Of a stretch of DNA of 64,000 bases, positions 41,577 through 49,823 are shown piece after piece. The notes beneath the pieces are model-generated. The model saw only the letters and a program-made list of their open reading frames with translations. It was not told the origin of the DNA and did not search any database. Numbering within the stretch: the first letter of the stretch is position 1; each line of letters begins with the position of its first letter. A program made the translations under genes and the position numbers. Source of the DNA: Lachnospiraceae bacterium (GTDB lineage: Bacteria; Bacillota; Clostridia; Lachnospirales; Lachnospiraceae); contig SVEZ01000001.1 of assembly GCA_015057115.1 (NCBI GenBank), forward strand, positions 62,001 through 126,000, read 5' to 3'.

Positions 41577-42251
41577 CTATCCGTTCCACTTATATAACAT
41601 GCTGGGGCGCCCGCCGGTTTCATAATTCATCCGTCCTAAAATCGTGCCTTTCTCCAGCAGATAATTCATATACCGTCGCACCGTCACCCGGGACAGACCA
41701 ACCCGATCCGCCACCTCTTCACCGGTAAGCTCCGCGCCCCCCTGCCCCTTAAGGTAATCGCAAATACTTTCCAGCGTTTTTTCCTGGATTCCCTTGGGAA
41801 GCTCCTCAGAGGAAACCACCGTTTGACTGCTAATCAAGGCATCAATGTGTTGCTGGCTAAAAGCAGACAAATCGTGGAAAGCGTCCTGCCTCCGCAAAAA
41901 GGTTAAAAGCGCCTGTTCAAACCGATCTCCCGCAAAGGGTTTCACCAGATAATCCACAATTCCAAGCTCCAACGCTTTTTCAATACTATCCCCATCGTTG
42001 GCCGCTGTCACCATAATCACGGAAGTCTTTAAATCCTCTTCCCGGATTTTGTGCAAAAGCGTCAGTCCGTCAATCTTCGGCATATACAAATCCAAAATGG
42101 TTAAATGCACCGTATTTTTCCTCAGAAAATCAAGAGCCGCACCACCGTCCCGGCACACCTGGCACACATGGAAATGGGGATTCTGATTCACATATTGCTT
42201 ATTAATCATCGCCACCATGGGATCATCTTCCACAATCATTACTTCGTACAT
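41577..42251 (-). CDS. Response regulator, CitB/DcuR (citrate/malate) type
   Basis: 224 aa. Receiver domain: acidic EDDP (8-11), phospho-acceptor Asp in LTILDLYMPKIDG (~55), VMVTAAND and the Lys in DYLVKPF. A C-terminal DNA-binding domain contains ELTGEEVADRVGLSRVTVRR (HTH), as in CitB/DcuR regulators. It overlaps the kinase gene by 13 bp. Likely targets are organic-acid transport or fermentation genes; none is adjacent in an obvious way. The divergent 44003 gene cluster is one candidate. Confidence 0.9.
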   Translation of the reverse strand: MYEVMIVEDDPMVAMINKQYVNQNPHFHVCQVCRDGGAALDFLRKNTVHLTILDLYMPKIDGLTLLHKIREEDLKTSVIMVTAANDGDSIEKALELGIVDYLVKPFAGDRFEQALLTFLRRQDAFHDLSAFSQQHIDALISSQTVVSSEELPKGIQEKTLESICDYLKGQGGAELTGEEVADRVGLSRVTVRRYMNYLLEKGTILGRMNYETGGRPSMLYKWNG

Positions 42252-43810
42252 GGCGCGCTCCTTTCATCCTTTAATGTTACCATAATGGAGGTTCCTTCCT
42301 TCTCCTCCGATTCAATCTCTAACGTACCCTTATATTTTTCCACCATCTGGGAAATCAGATACATACCGGTTCCCCGATTCTCTCCCTTGGTGGAAAATCC
42401 CTTTTCCAAAATCCTCGGTCGAACCTCTTCCGGAATTCCCATTCCCGTATCATCCACCTGAATAAACAGGGTTCCCGGTTTGGTAAAAATGCCAACCGTC
42501 AGCTCTTTTGGCGGTTCTTCCTTCTCATTTAGCGCATCCAGCGAATTCTCGATAAGATTTCCGATTAAGGTCACCAAATCCGTGCTTGGCAGGTTAATGT
42601 CCTTGCGCAACAGCTCGCTTCCCGTCTCCAGGGAAAACTGGATATTTAACTCCGCCGCTCTGGCATATTTTCCGATTAAAAGCGCCGCCACGGAAGGGTC
42701 TTCGATTTTCTTCACGATTTGATGAATCAGGGTCTGCTGAATGGACGTAATCGAAGTGATATATTCACTTGCCTTTTCTGTCTTTCCCATTTGAATCAGC
42801 CCCAAAATCACGTGGAGCTTATTCATGAAATCGTGATTATTGGCCCGCATACTGTCCACCAGATAGCGGACTCCCGTTAAATCCTCCATGAGCTTCGTAT
42901 ATTCCGTCCGGTCTCGCAAAATCAACATGGCGCCCACTACTTTTTCTTTTTCCATAACCGGCATCAAGTCCGCCAGAATTTCCACCTGGCGTTTCGTCAC
43001 CAGATTTTCGTTAAGAAAACGCTTTCCTTCCGTCAGCGTTGCCGCCATGGGAAGGTTCTTCAAAACCGTTTCATCGCCCTCCATCATCCGGGCTGCCGCC
43101 GCATTACAGTACAATACCTGCCCGGAGGGGTCTACCGCCACAATACCTTCTTCCAGCGATTCCAAAATATTATCTCGAACAGAGAACATGGCAGAAAAGG
43201 TATCCGGCTCATAGCCCTTTAATTTTTTCTTGATGGATGCCGTAAGCCTTCTTGATAAAAGCACTGCCAGCAGTAAAACCGCCGCCGCACTCAGCAAATG
43301 AATGATTACCGTTCGTAAAATGATGGAATTCAGCTTTTGCTTTAGCATGACCGCCAAAACAAAACCTACATACCGGCCCTTTTCATCATATACTGCCGCA
43401 TAGGCTCTTCGCTGAGAGCCGGAGGGGCCTTCGTCACTGGTTACGTACAGATTACCTGCCCGGGTAAAATCCGGCATGGTGCCGTCGTAAACCGTTCCCA
43501 CCAGCTTCTTATTGGTATGATACCGTCGATTATTTTCACTATCTATTACAGAAATGACGTCGATGTTTCCCAGAGAACTTTTCAGAGAATCCAAATAGGA
43601 AAAAAGTGCCTTCTTTTCTTCTTTTCCCTCCAGACACTCCGACACCATACGATTCTTGGCAACTGCCTGGGCTACGTTTTGCAAATTCAAATCCAGCTGT
43701 CTTCCTTCGCTTTGCACATTTACCCAGATACTTACCACTGCGATTACCGTTGCCACCAGCGCCGTCAGCCAGATCATGGTAATCATTATCTCCCGTTGCA
43801 GCTTTTTCAT
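42239..43810 (-). CDS. Sensor histidine kinase, CitA/DcuS type
   Basis: 523 aa. TM1 near residues 10-32, an extracytoplasmic PDC-type sensor domain (LNLQNVAQAVAKNRMVSECL), TM2 near 168-188 and a PAS domain (NILESLEEGIVAVDPSGQVL). The SpoB/CitA-type phospho-acceptor helix is MRANNHDFMNKLHVILGLIQ, with the conserved His in NNHDFMNKLH. The ATP-binding domain has DDTGMGIPEEV and ENRGTGMYL. This set is typical of extracellular di- or tricarboxylate sensors. Operon with the response regulator. Confidence 0.92.
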   Translation of the reverse strand: MKKLQREIMITMIWLTALVATVIAVVSIWVNVQSEGRQLDLNLQNVAQAVAKNRMVSECLEGKEEKKALFSYLDSLKSSLGNIDVISVIDSENNRRYHTNKKLVGTVYDGTMPDFTRAGNLYVTSDEGPSGSQRRAYAAVYDEKGRYVGFVLAVMLKQKLNSIILRTVIIHLLSAAAVLLLAVLLSRRLTASIKKKLKGYEPDTFSAMFSVRDNILESLEEGIVAVDPSGQVLYCNAAAARMMEGDETVLKNLPMAATLTEGKRFLNENLVTKRQVEILADLMPVMEKEKVVGAMLILRDRTEYTKLMEDLTGVRYLVDSMRANNHDFMNKLHVILGLIQMGKTEKASEYITSITSIQQTLIHQIVKKIEDPSVAALLIGKYARAAELNIQFSLETGSELLRKDINLPSTDLVTLIGNLIENSLDALNEKEEPPKELTVGIFTKPGTLFIQVDDTGMGIPEEVRPRILEKGFSTKGENRGTGMYLISQMVEKYKGTLEIESEEKEGTSIMVTLKDERSAPCTK

Positions 43811-44002
43811 AACGCACCTCTTTCTTCTATACTAATTACACCACATTTATAATCTTTTGAAAATAGTTTTGTAAGTAAAAAAAATAAAACCAAAAACCTT
43901 TTATGTACAATATGTTCGTAAGGTTTTCTTTTTTTCCGGTCGGGTGTAAACTCCCTTCAGAAACAAAACGAACCAAAATCAAAAAGAAAGAAGGATAACA
44001 AA

Positions 44003-44347
44003 ATGACTACATTCGCAAGTATCATGGAAATGATGATGGTTATGTGCTTCGGAATTTCCTGGCCCTTAAACATTGTAAAAGCTTGGAGAGCACGTACCGC
44101 AAAGGGAACCAGCTTACTGTTTTATTTCTTCATTTGGATTGGCTATGTATTTGCTCTTGCCGGAAAATTCGCTTTGATTTACGCAAATGCACCGAAGCCA
44201 TGGTACGAGACCGTACACTGGTATGTCATGTTTTTCTATATTGTAAATATTGTTATGGTCAGCGCCGGTATCGGAATTTACTTCCGCAACCGCATGCTGG
44301 ACAAAGCTTCCGCCAAAGCAATCGACGGCAAAAAAGCATTCGCTTAA
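44003..44347 (+). CDS. SemiSWEET/PQ-loop-like small membrane protein
   Basis: 114 aa, three or four TM helices. CFGISWPLNIVKAWRARTAK followed by GTSLLFYFFIWIGYVFALAG has the Pro and the K/S-rich loop of the MtN3/PQ-loop motif. Bacterial semiSWEETs dimerise to move sugars. An extended hydrophilic loop (YANAPKPWYETVHWY) makes it longer than usual. RBS AGAAGGA. It is first of a run of plus-strand genes ending in the dipicolinate synthase pair. Confidence 0.65.
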   Translation: MTTFASIMEMMMVMCFGISWPLNIVKAWRARTAKGTSLLFYFFIWIGYVFALAGKFALIYANAPKPWYETVHWYVMFFYIVNIVMVSAGIGIYFRNRMLDKASAKAIDGKKAFA

Positions 44348-44363
44348 TGTAAGGAGGTTTCTT

Positions 44364-44939
44364 ATGAACATTTATGAACGCGAACAGAAAAACTATCAAA
44401 ATTTAAATACCGTAGCCAAACCACATGGCGTTGTCCTGGTTGGCTCCACTTTTGCAAAAGAGATTCCGGTCTGTGAACTCCGACAGACCTTCCAGCTGGA
44501 TTGTGACCTTTACAATCGCAGCTATACCGATCTGTCCATATACGACGCGCAAACCCTGATTCTGGAGTGTATGGACAGTCTTTCTCCTCATAAACTATTA
44601 CTTAATCTGGGGGAAACCGATCTGGAGCGCGGTTTTCATACTATCAAAGAGATCGTGGGCGTCTATGAAACCCTGATCAAAACCCTAAAGGCCCACGATC
44701 CTCATTGCCAGATTGTAATTGTTTCCGTTTGTGATAAGGATTCCACCTTAAAACCGGCTGAATTAAACCGTCAGCTGGAACTTATGGCGGAACGCACCCA
44801 CTGTCAGTTTGCAGATATCAGCGGAGCAAGAAAGAGCATTGCACCTTTTGTAAAGGCTTTTGAAATCATGCGCTTTTTCATGACCGACGGTCTTACCTTA
44901 AATGATATCCTGTTTACTCCAAGCGGAGTTGTTTGTTAA
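44364..44939 (+). CDS. SGNH/GDSL-like hydrolase family protein
   Basis: 191 aa. GVVLVGSTFAKEIPVCELRQ holds a GS(T)F in the position of the SGNH nucleophile block, and LLNLGETDLERG resembles the GxND block with Glu-Thr-Asp instead. The distal D-x-x-H block is not obvious, so catalysis is uncertain. The start at 44364 follows AAGGAGG 6 nt upstream. It lies 16 nt after the semiSWEET gene, so the two are co-transcribed. Confidence 0.55.
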   Translation: MNIYEREQKNYQNLNTVAKPHGVVLVGSTFAKEIPVCELRQTFQLDCDLYNRSYTDLSIYDAQTLILECMDSLSPHKLLLNLGETDLERGFHTIKEIVGVYETLIKTLKAHDPHCQIVIVSVCDKDSTLKPAELNRQLELMAERTHCQFADISGARKSIAPFVKAFEIMRFFMTDGLTLNDILFTPSGVVC

Positions 44940-44954
44940 GAGGTCGCTTTTATC

Positions 44955-45698
44955 ATGCAAACATCAGAAAGTTTTCGATTAAGTGCTCTGCTTTCCTTTT
45001 CCGGTGGATTGCAGGATGCCTATACTTACAATGTGAGGGCAAAAGTTTTTGCTAACGCCCAAACCGGAAATCTGGTTTTAATGAGTCAGAACTTTATGGA
45101 AGGAAATCTTATGCAGGGGCTTCATTATGTATGTCCCCTGTTTTCCTTTGCCCTTGGAGTTTTTGTGGCAGAGCGAATTGAAGGTCGCTTCAAATCCGCC
45201 AGAAATCTTCATTGGCGACAGATTATCCTGCTGGTAGAAATTTTTACACTGATATTGGTGGGCTTTCTTCCATCGACTATGAATTTGCCGGCAAATATGC
45301 TGGTTTCTTTTTCCTGCGCCCTGCAGTTACAAACCTTTCGTAAGGTTCGGGGCTATGGATATGCCAGTACCATGTGCATCGGCAACCTTCGTAGCGGAAC
45401 CGAAAGCCTTTCCTGCTACTTACGCCGCAAGGATAAAAACAGTCTTAAAAAGGCCCTGCACTTTTACGGGATTATTTTTGTTTTCTCCCTGGGTGCGGGA
45501 GTTGGTGGCGTCCTTTCCGGATTCCTTGGTATTCATACCATTTGGCTCTCCGGCGCCATCCTGTTTTGTGTCATGCTGATGATGCAAAAGGAAAATACCA
45601 CTATCACCTTTTCGCCTTTTTCTCATATACTATCCTATAGTGTTCAGGAAAGAAGGCGTGATTATGACACCACTTCCTATCGCGGTGATTGGAGATGA
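44955..45698 (+). CDS. DUF1275 (YoaK-like) membrane protein
   Basis: 247 aa, about six TM helices. LLSFSGGLQDAYTYNVRAKV followed by FANAQTGNLVLM is the DUF1275 signature, and GYASTMCIGNLRSGTESL is the second repeat. Transport role unknown. RBS AAGAGG upstream (ATG 44955). Its 3' end overlaps dpaA by 35 bp, so it is in the same transcript. Confidence 0.85.
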   Translation: MQTSESFRLSALLSFSGGLQDAYTYNVRAKVFANAQTGNLVLMSQNFMEGNLMQGLHYVCPLFSFALGVFVAERIEGRFKSARNLHWRQIILLVEIFTLILVGFLPSTMNLPANMLVSFSCALQLQTFRKVRGYGYASTMCIGNLRSGTESLSCYLRRKDKNSLKKALHFYGIIFVFSLGAGVGGVLSGFLGIHTIWLSGAILFCVMLMMQKENTTITFSPFSHILSYSVQERRRDYDTTSYRGDWR

Positions 45699-46473
45699 TC
45701 ACCGTCTCTTCCATCTGGCCGGTGCGCTGACTACCCTTGGCTATCAATCCGACTATTTTTCGGAAAGTACCCTAGTCAAGCGTACCGACTTTGGAGAGTA
45801 TTCCGTTCTTGTGCTCTCCCTTTTTCCCTCTGAAAAATTATTAAAGAAAATACTGAAAAAGAATTCCGAACAGGCGCTTTTATGTGCCGGACTGCCTTCC
45901 AAAGAAGCCATTCTTCTGGCCAATGAATATGGGTACTCCGTCTACGATTATATGAAGGATCCCACCGTGGCTATCCAAAATGCGGTAGCTACTGCGGAAG
46001 GAGCCATTACAAAAGCCCTCACCTTAAGTCCCATTACCCTGCAAAACGCCAAAGTTCTGGTTATCGGTTTTGGACGTTGCGGCGAGATTTTAAGTTTGAA
46101 ATGTCGCCAGTTGGGGGCATCCGTCACCCTTTGCGAGACCGCTCCGTTGGCAAAAGCTCACGCCCTGGCTCACGGCTTTCCGGTATTGGACACTCCTTCA
46201 TGCCTGTCGGATTTTGATATCCTTTTTAACACCGCTCCCTATCTGACGCTTACGGAAAGCATCCTTTCAGAAGCCGGAGAAGATCTTCTGATACTGGATA
46301 TTGCCAGCGCTCCGGGAGGCACGGATTTTGCCTACTGCGAAAAAAATCGAATCTCTGCCTACCTCTGCCCTTCCCTGCCGGCTATCTATGCCCCCAAAAC
46401 TTCCGGGCAGATTCTTGCTCACGCCATTCACCGTCGCATCACAACATTGCAATTATCAAGGAGGTTTTCATGA
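45664..46473 (+). CDS. dpaA: Dipicolinate synthase subunit A
   Basis: 269 aa (SpoVFA). With subunit B it oxidises dihydrodipicolinate to dipicolinic acid for the spore core, in the mother cell. N-terminal domain MTPLPIAVIGDDHRLFHLAG, then the NAD(P)-binding VLVIGFGRCGEILSLKCRQL (~145) and ILDIASAPGGTDF. The start at 45664 follows AGAAGGCG; a frame from 45640 is less likely. Its stop overlaps the dpaB ATG by 4 nt. Confidence 0.9.
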   Translation: MTPLPIAVIGDDHRLFHLAGALTTLGYQSDYFSESTLVKRTDFGEYSVLVLSLFPSEKLLKKILKKNSEQALLCAGLPSKEAILLANEYGYSVYDYMKDPTVAIQNAVATAEGAITKALTLSPITLQNAKVLVIGFGRCGEILSLKCRQLGASVTLCETAPLAKAHALAHGFPVLDTPSCLSDFDILFNTAPYLTLTESILSEAGEDLLILDIASAPGGTDFAYCEKNRISAYLCPSLPAIYAPKTSGQILAHAIHRRITTLQLSRRFS

Positions 46474-47045
46474 GTACATCCAAACCCATCGGCTTCGGCA
46501 TTACCGGCTCGTTTTGCACCTTTCACAAAATCCTTCCGGTAATGAAGGCTCTTGTGGAAGAGGGCCACGACCTGATCCCGATTCTTTCCCCTGCCGCATC
46601 CAATTTCGACACCCGTTTTACCGGGGCATCGGATTTTGCCCTGCAGGTGCGCGCCATCACCGGTCACGATATCCTTACCACCATTACGGAAGCGGAGCCC
46701 ATCGGTCCCAAAGGACTTCTGGATGCCATGATCATTGCTCCGTGCACCGGCAACACCCTTGCCAAGCTTGCTTCCGGCATCACAGACACTGCGGTGCTCA
46801 TGGCAGCCAAGGCACAGCTTCGTAACGGCGGTCCGGTGCTTCTTTTTGTGTCCACCAACGACGGACTGGGACTGAATTTCAAAAACATCGGCACCCTGAT
46901 GAGCACCAAAAATATCTACTTCGTCCCCTTTACCCAGGACGATCCTACCGGCAAGCCCAACTCTCTGGTTTCCGATCCGGCACTGATCTCTGCCGCCCTC
47001 AAAGAGAGCCTATCCGGTCACCAACTCCAACCGGTATTGGGTTAA
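46470..47045 (+). CDS. dpaB: Dipicolinate synthase subunit B
   Basis: 191 aa (SpoVFB), flavoprotein-like fold. KPIGFGITGSFCTFHKILPV, IIAPCTGNTLAKLASGITDT and LLFVSTNDGLGLNFKNIGTL are the family blocks. ATGA overlap with dpaA. No clear rho-independent terminator follows; instead a long inverted repeat lies at 47102-47210. Having dpaAB separates this organism from Clostridia that rely on an Etf-type protein for this step. Confidence 0.93.
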   Translation: MSTSKPIGFGITGSFCTFHKILPVMKALVEEGHDLIPILSPAASNFDTRFTGASDFALQVRAITGHDILTTITEAEPIGPKGLLDAMIIAPCTGNTLAKLASGITDTAVLMAAKAQLRNGGPVLLFVSTNDGLGLNFKNIGTLMSTKNIYFVPFTQDDPTGKPNSLVSDPALISAALKESLSGHQLQPVLG

Positions 47046-47101
47046 ATCGCGGAACGTCCATTTATCCTACCTCGCACTATTGAGGTAGAAGAAAAAACGA
47101 G

Positions 47102-47210
47102 GCTTTCCAATGTGAGACTTTACAAAACGTCGGTACTTAGATGCCGTACTATGGCATCTTATGTACCGTTACGTTTTGTACGGAGCGCAAGCGTTCTCAC
47201 ATGGAAAGCA
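47102..47210. repeat. Long imperfect inverted repeat between convergent genes
   Basis: 109 nt folds end to end. GCTTTCCAATGTGAGA at the left pairs with TCTCACATGGAAAGC at the right; inner arms ACAAAACGT/ACGTTTTGT, GGTAC/GTACC and AGATGCC/GGCATCT close on a 6-nt loop. No T-run on either side. It could be a structured RNA, a small non-autonomous element or an unusual bidirectional terminator. Confidence 0.7.
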
Positions 47211-47215
47211 TCGGT

Positions 47216-48829
47216 TTATACTTCCAGCGCAATATTAAATTCCTTCATCCACTCATTCACCATGTAAAGATACGCTACCATCTGCGTTCCCTTCATCAGC
47301 TGTCCAAACCAAGGGGTTTTCGTTCCTTTTTCCGTTAAAAGTTCCGGTATTACCTTTTCATCCACAAGCTCCAATACCGGACACTTAGCTTTCTTTTCTT
47401 CTTCCCAAAGCTTCAACAAAATCGAAGCATATTCCGGATGATAGTTCTTTGGATAAGGTGACTTTGGACGATTACGGATTTCCTCCGGTAAAACTCCCGC
47501 CGCCATCCGTCGAAGCACATATTTCCGAATCCCCTGCTTTTTCTTCATTTCCCAGGGAATGTTATAAGCAAACTCCACCAGTTCTTTATCTGCAAAGGGT
47601 ACAATCGGGGTAATTCCCGTATGCTGTACCGCAACTGCCGTGCGGCGAATCAGAGTTTGCATGAAATAATAGATGGTAAGATACGTGTTCTTCCGTAAGG
47701 TTCTATCCTCCGGGCTTTCTCCTTCCGGATATACCACATGACCGCAGACACTTTCATAAGCCTCATGCACGTAATCCGTAAGCCTTAGCTTCTCCTCCAC
47801 AGATTCACGCAAAATTCCGGTACGAGGAGCCAAGTCATATGTCCAGGGAAATCCCCGGTAATTCACAAATTCAGGCACATGAAACCAGGGATATCCACCA
47901 AAAATCTCATCCGCACACTCCCCTGTCATTAAATACCGGCTTTCTTTTCCCACTTCCCCGCACACATAATCCAATGTGGTTTGAATATCAGCCATACAGG
48001 GCATTCCGTGCCACAGCATGGCCCGTTTTAATCCCGCTGCCTGAGTTTTTACATCACAAAGAAGGGTTTTGTGGGGGCAACCTAAAAGATGCACCATCCG
48101 GTCTACAAAGGGGCGGTCCAACTCCGGCTGAAAGGAATTGGGTACAAAATACTGCTGGCTTCCCACAAAATCCAGGGAAAAGGTTTTCATGCTTCTTCCC
48201 GTATTCTTATATAGCGCCGCCAGATAACTGGAATCCAATCCTCCGGATAAAAGCACCGCCACCTCTTCTTCCGGCAGTCGCTTTTTCATGGCTTCCTGTA
48301 GTAAAAAGCGTCCTTTTTCAATGGTCTCCTCTTCCGACAAATCCTGTTTCTTTGTTTCCAAGCGCCAATATGGGACTTCCTTTATACTTCCTTTATGGAA
48401 TTTCAGATAATGCCCCGGTAAAAGTTCTTTCACTTGCTTTATTGGTGTTTTTCCCGGAGTTCTGGCGGGGCCCAAACCAAAGAGTTCACAAAGTCCTTCC
48501 CGGTCCATGGTAGGCTTTAGCTCCGGATATCGTAATAGTTTTGCTAAATCTGTGGAGTACACCAATTTTCCGCCCACTATGGCATAATACATCGTTTGCA
48601 CTCCCAACGGATCCCGGAACAGATAGGTACTTTCCTCCTTGCGGTCGGTAATTGCCACAACAAATTCCCCATCCAACTTTTTCGCCATTTCAATACCCCA
48701 GGTCTGATAGGCGCAAAACAGCAGCCCTTCAAGCTCTGCCTCATTGGTTGGACAGGGCTTTGACAGGGCTGCTGCCAATTCCTTTTTATTATATATCTCT
48801 CCTGTAAACTGTAACTGCTTCGTATCCAT
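47216..48829 (-). CDS. Asparagine synthetase-like protein lacking the glutaminase Cys
   Basis: 537 aa. The synthetase domain is intact: VAVLLSGGLDSSYLAALYKN (PP-loop, ~187), ECADEIFGGYPWF and VPFADKELVEFAYNIP. The N-terminal glutaminase domain is incomplete. The protein begins MDTKQLQFTGEIYNKKELAA and lacks the Cys-1 nucleophile opening; later parts such as FRDPLGVQTMYYAI remain. No in-frame upstream extension supplies the missing part. It may use ammonia, act with a partner, or make another amide. RBS AAAAGG. Confidence 0.8.
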   Translation of the reverse strand: MDTKQLQFTGEIYNKKELAAALSKPCPTNEAELEGLLFCAYQTWGIEMAKKLDGEFVVAITDRKEESTYLFRDPLGVQTMYYAIVGGKLVYSTDLAKLLRYPELKPTMDREGLCELFGLGPARTPGKTPIKQVKELLPGHYLKFHKGSIKEVPYWRLETKKQDLSEEETIEKGRFLLQEAMKKRLPEEEVAVLLSGGLDSSYLAALYKNTGRSMKTFSLDFVGSQQYFVPNSFQPELDRPFVDRMVHLLGCPHKTLLCDVKTQAAGLKRAMLWHGMPCMADIQTTLDYVCGEVGKESRYLMTGECADEIFGGYPWFHVPEFVNYRGFPWTYDLAPRTGILRESVEEKLRLTDYVHEAYESVCGHVVYPEGESPEDRTLRKNTYLTIYYFMQTLIRRTAVAVQHTGITPIVPFADKELVEFAYNIPWEMKKKQGIRKYVLRRMAAGVLPEEIRNRPKSPYPKNYHPEYASILLKLWEEEKKAKCPVLELVDEKVIPELLTEKGTKTPWFGQLMKGTQMVAYLYMVNEWMKEFNIALEV

Positions 48830-48881
48830 AAAATGCCTTTTTCTTTCATTCTATGCATATCACACTTACTAATATTACATT

Positions 48882-49823
48882 TTACTCTAAACTCTGCAAA
48901 TACTCATTGGCTTCCATCGCCGCAATAGCGCCGTCTGCCGCTGCCGTTACCACCTGGCGCAGCTTCTTCTTCCGAACATCCCCTACTGCGTAGACCCCGG
49001 GAAGGTTGGTATTCATATTCTCGTCGGTGACAATATAGCCGTTCTCCAGGGTAAGCTGATCCTTGAAAAGGTCCGTTCTCGGGGAAAAACCGATAAATCC
49101 GAAAACGCCAAACATGCCGTCTTTCTCGTCGGCATGAATCTCTGTTAATTCGCCGGTCTTGACATTTTTCACCACCATGGCATTCAGGGTTCCTTCACCC
49201 TTTAATTCCTCTACCACCGTATCCCACAAAAACTCAATCTTCGGATTGGCAAAAGCACGCTCCTGCACAATCTTGGATGCTCTTAAAGCATCCCGTCTGT
49301 GGATAATGGTGACCTTCCTTGCATATCTGGTTAAAAACATGGCCTCTTCCACTGCAGAATCGCCACCGCCAACCACATACACCTCTAAATCCTGGAAAAA
49401 AGCACCGTCACAGGTAGCACAATAAGAAACACCGCTTCCTATGAATTCCGCTTCCCCTTTGCATCCGATTGGTTTAGGAAAAGCACCGGTGGCCAAAATT
49501 ACGGTTTTTGCGTGGTAGATGCCCCTTTTACCTCGAAGTGCCTTCACTCCACCATTAAGCTCCACGTTGTCAATGGCATCCGACACCCGCTCCACTCCAA
49601 AGCTTACTGCCTGTTCTGCCATACGTTCGGCCAAAGAAATACCGGTCTCCCCTATAAGGGACTGACCGGGATAATTCTCGATATCCGCCGTCAGGGCAAT
49701 CTGTCCGCCATCCTGCCCCTGCTCGATTATAAGGGTGGACAGCTGGTTCCGTCCGGCGTAAATTCCCGCCGTCAAACCTGCCGGTCCTGCCCCTAAAATA
49801 ATTACATCATATATTTTACTCAT
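48882..49823 (-). CDS. trxB: Thioredoxin reductase
   Basis: 313 aa, standard length. FAD-binding VIILGAGPAGLTAGIYAGRN at the N-terminus, redox pair CATCDG (~135), NAD(P)H-binding VYVVGGGDSAVEEAMFLTRY, and the C-terminal FAD block GVYAVGDVRKKKLRQVVTAA. The start at 49823 (MSKIYDV) is favoured over an in-frame ATG at 49910, which would overlap the GGDEF gene by ~95 bp. The actual overlap is 8 bp, so the two are coupled. RBS AAGAGG. Confidence 0.95.
   Translation of the reverse strand: MSKIYDVIILGAGPAGLTAGIYAGRNQLSTLIIEQGQDGGQIALTADIENYPGQSLIGETGISLAERMAEQAVSFGVERVSDAIDNVELNGGVKALRGKRGIYHAKTVILATGAFPKPIGCKGEAEFIGSGVSYCATCDGAFFQDLEVYVVGGGDSAVEEAMFLTRYARKVTIIHRRDALRASKIVQERAFANPKIEFLWDTVVEELKGEGTLNAMVVKNVKTGELTEIHADEKDGMFGVFGFIGFSPRTDLFKDQLTLENGYIVTDENMNTNLPGVYAVGDVRKKKLRQVVTAAADGAIAAMEANEYLQSLE

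Noticed and set aside
47839-48513. 224-codon plus-strand ORF inside the asparagine synthetase-like gene
   Set aside because: Antisense frame to a clearly conserved protein, with no ribosome binding site.
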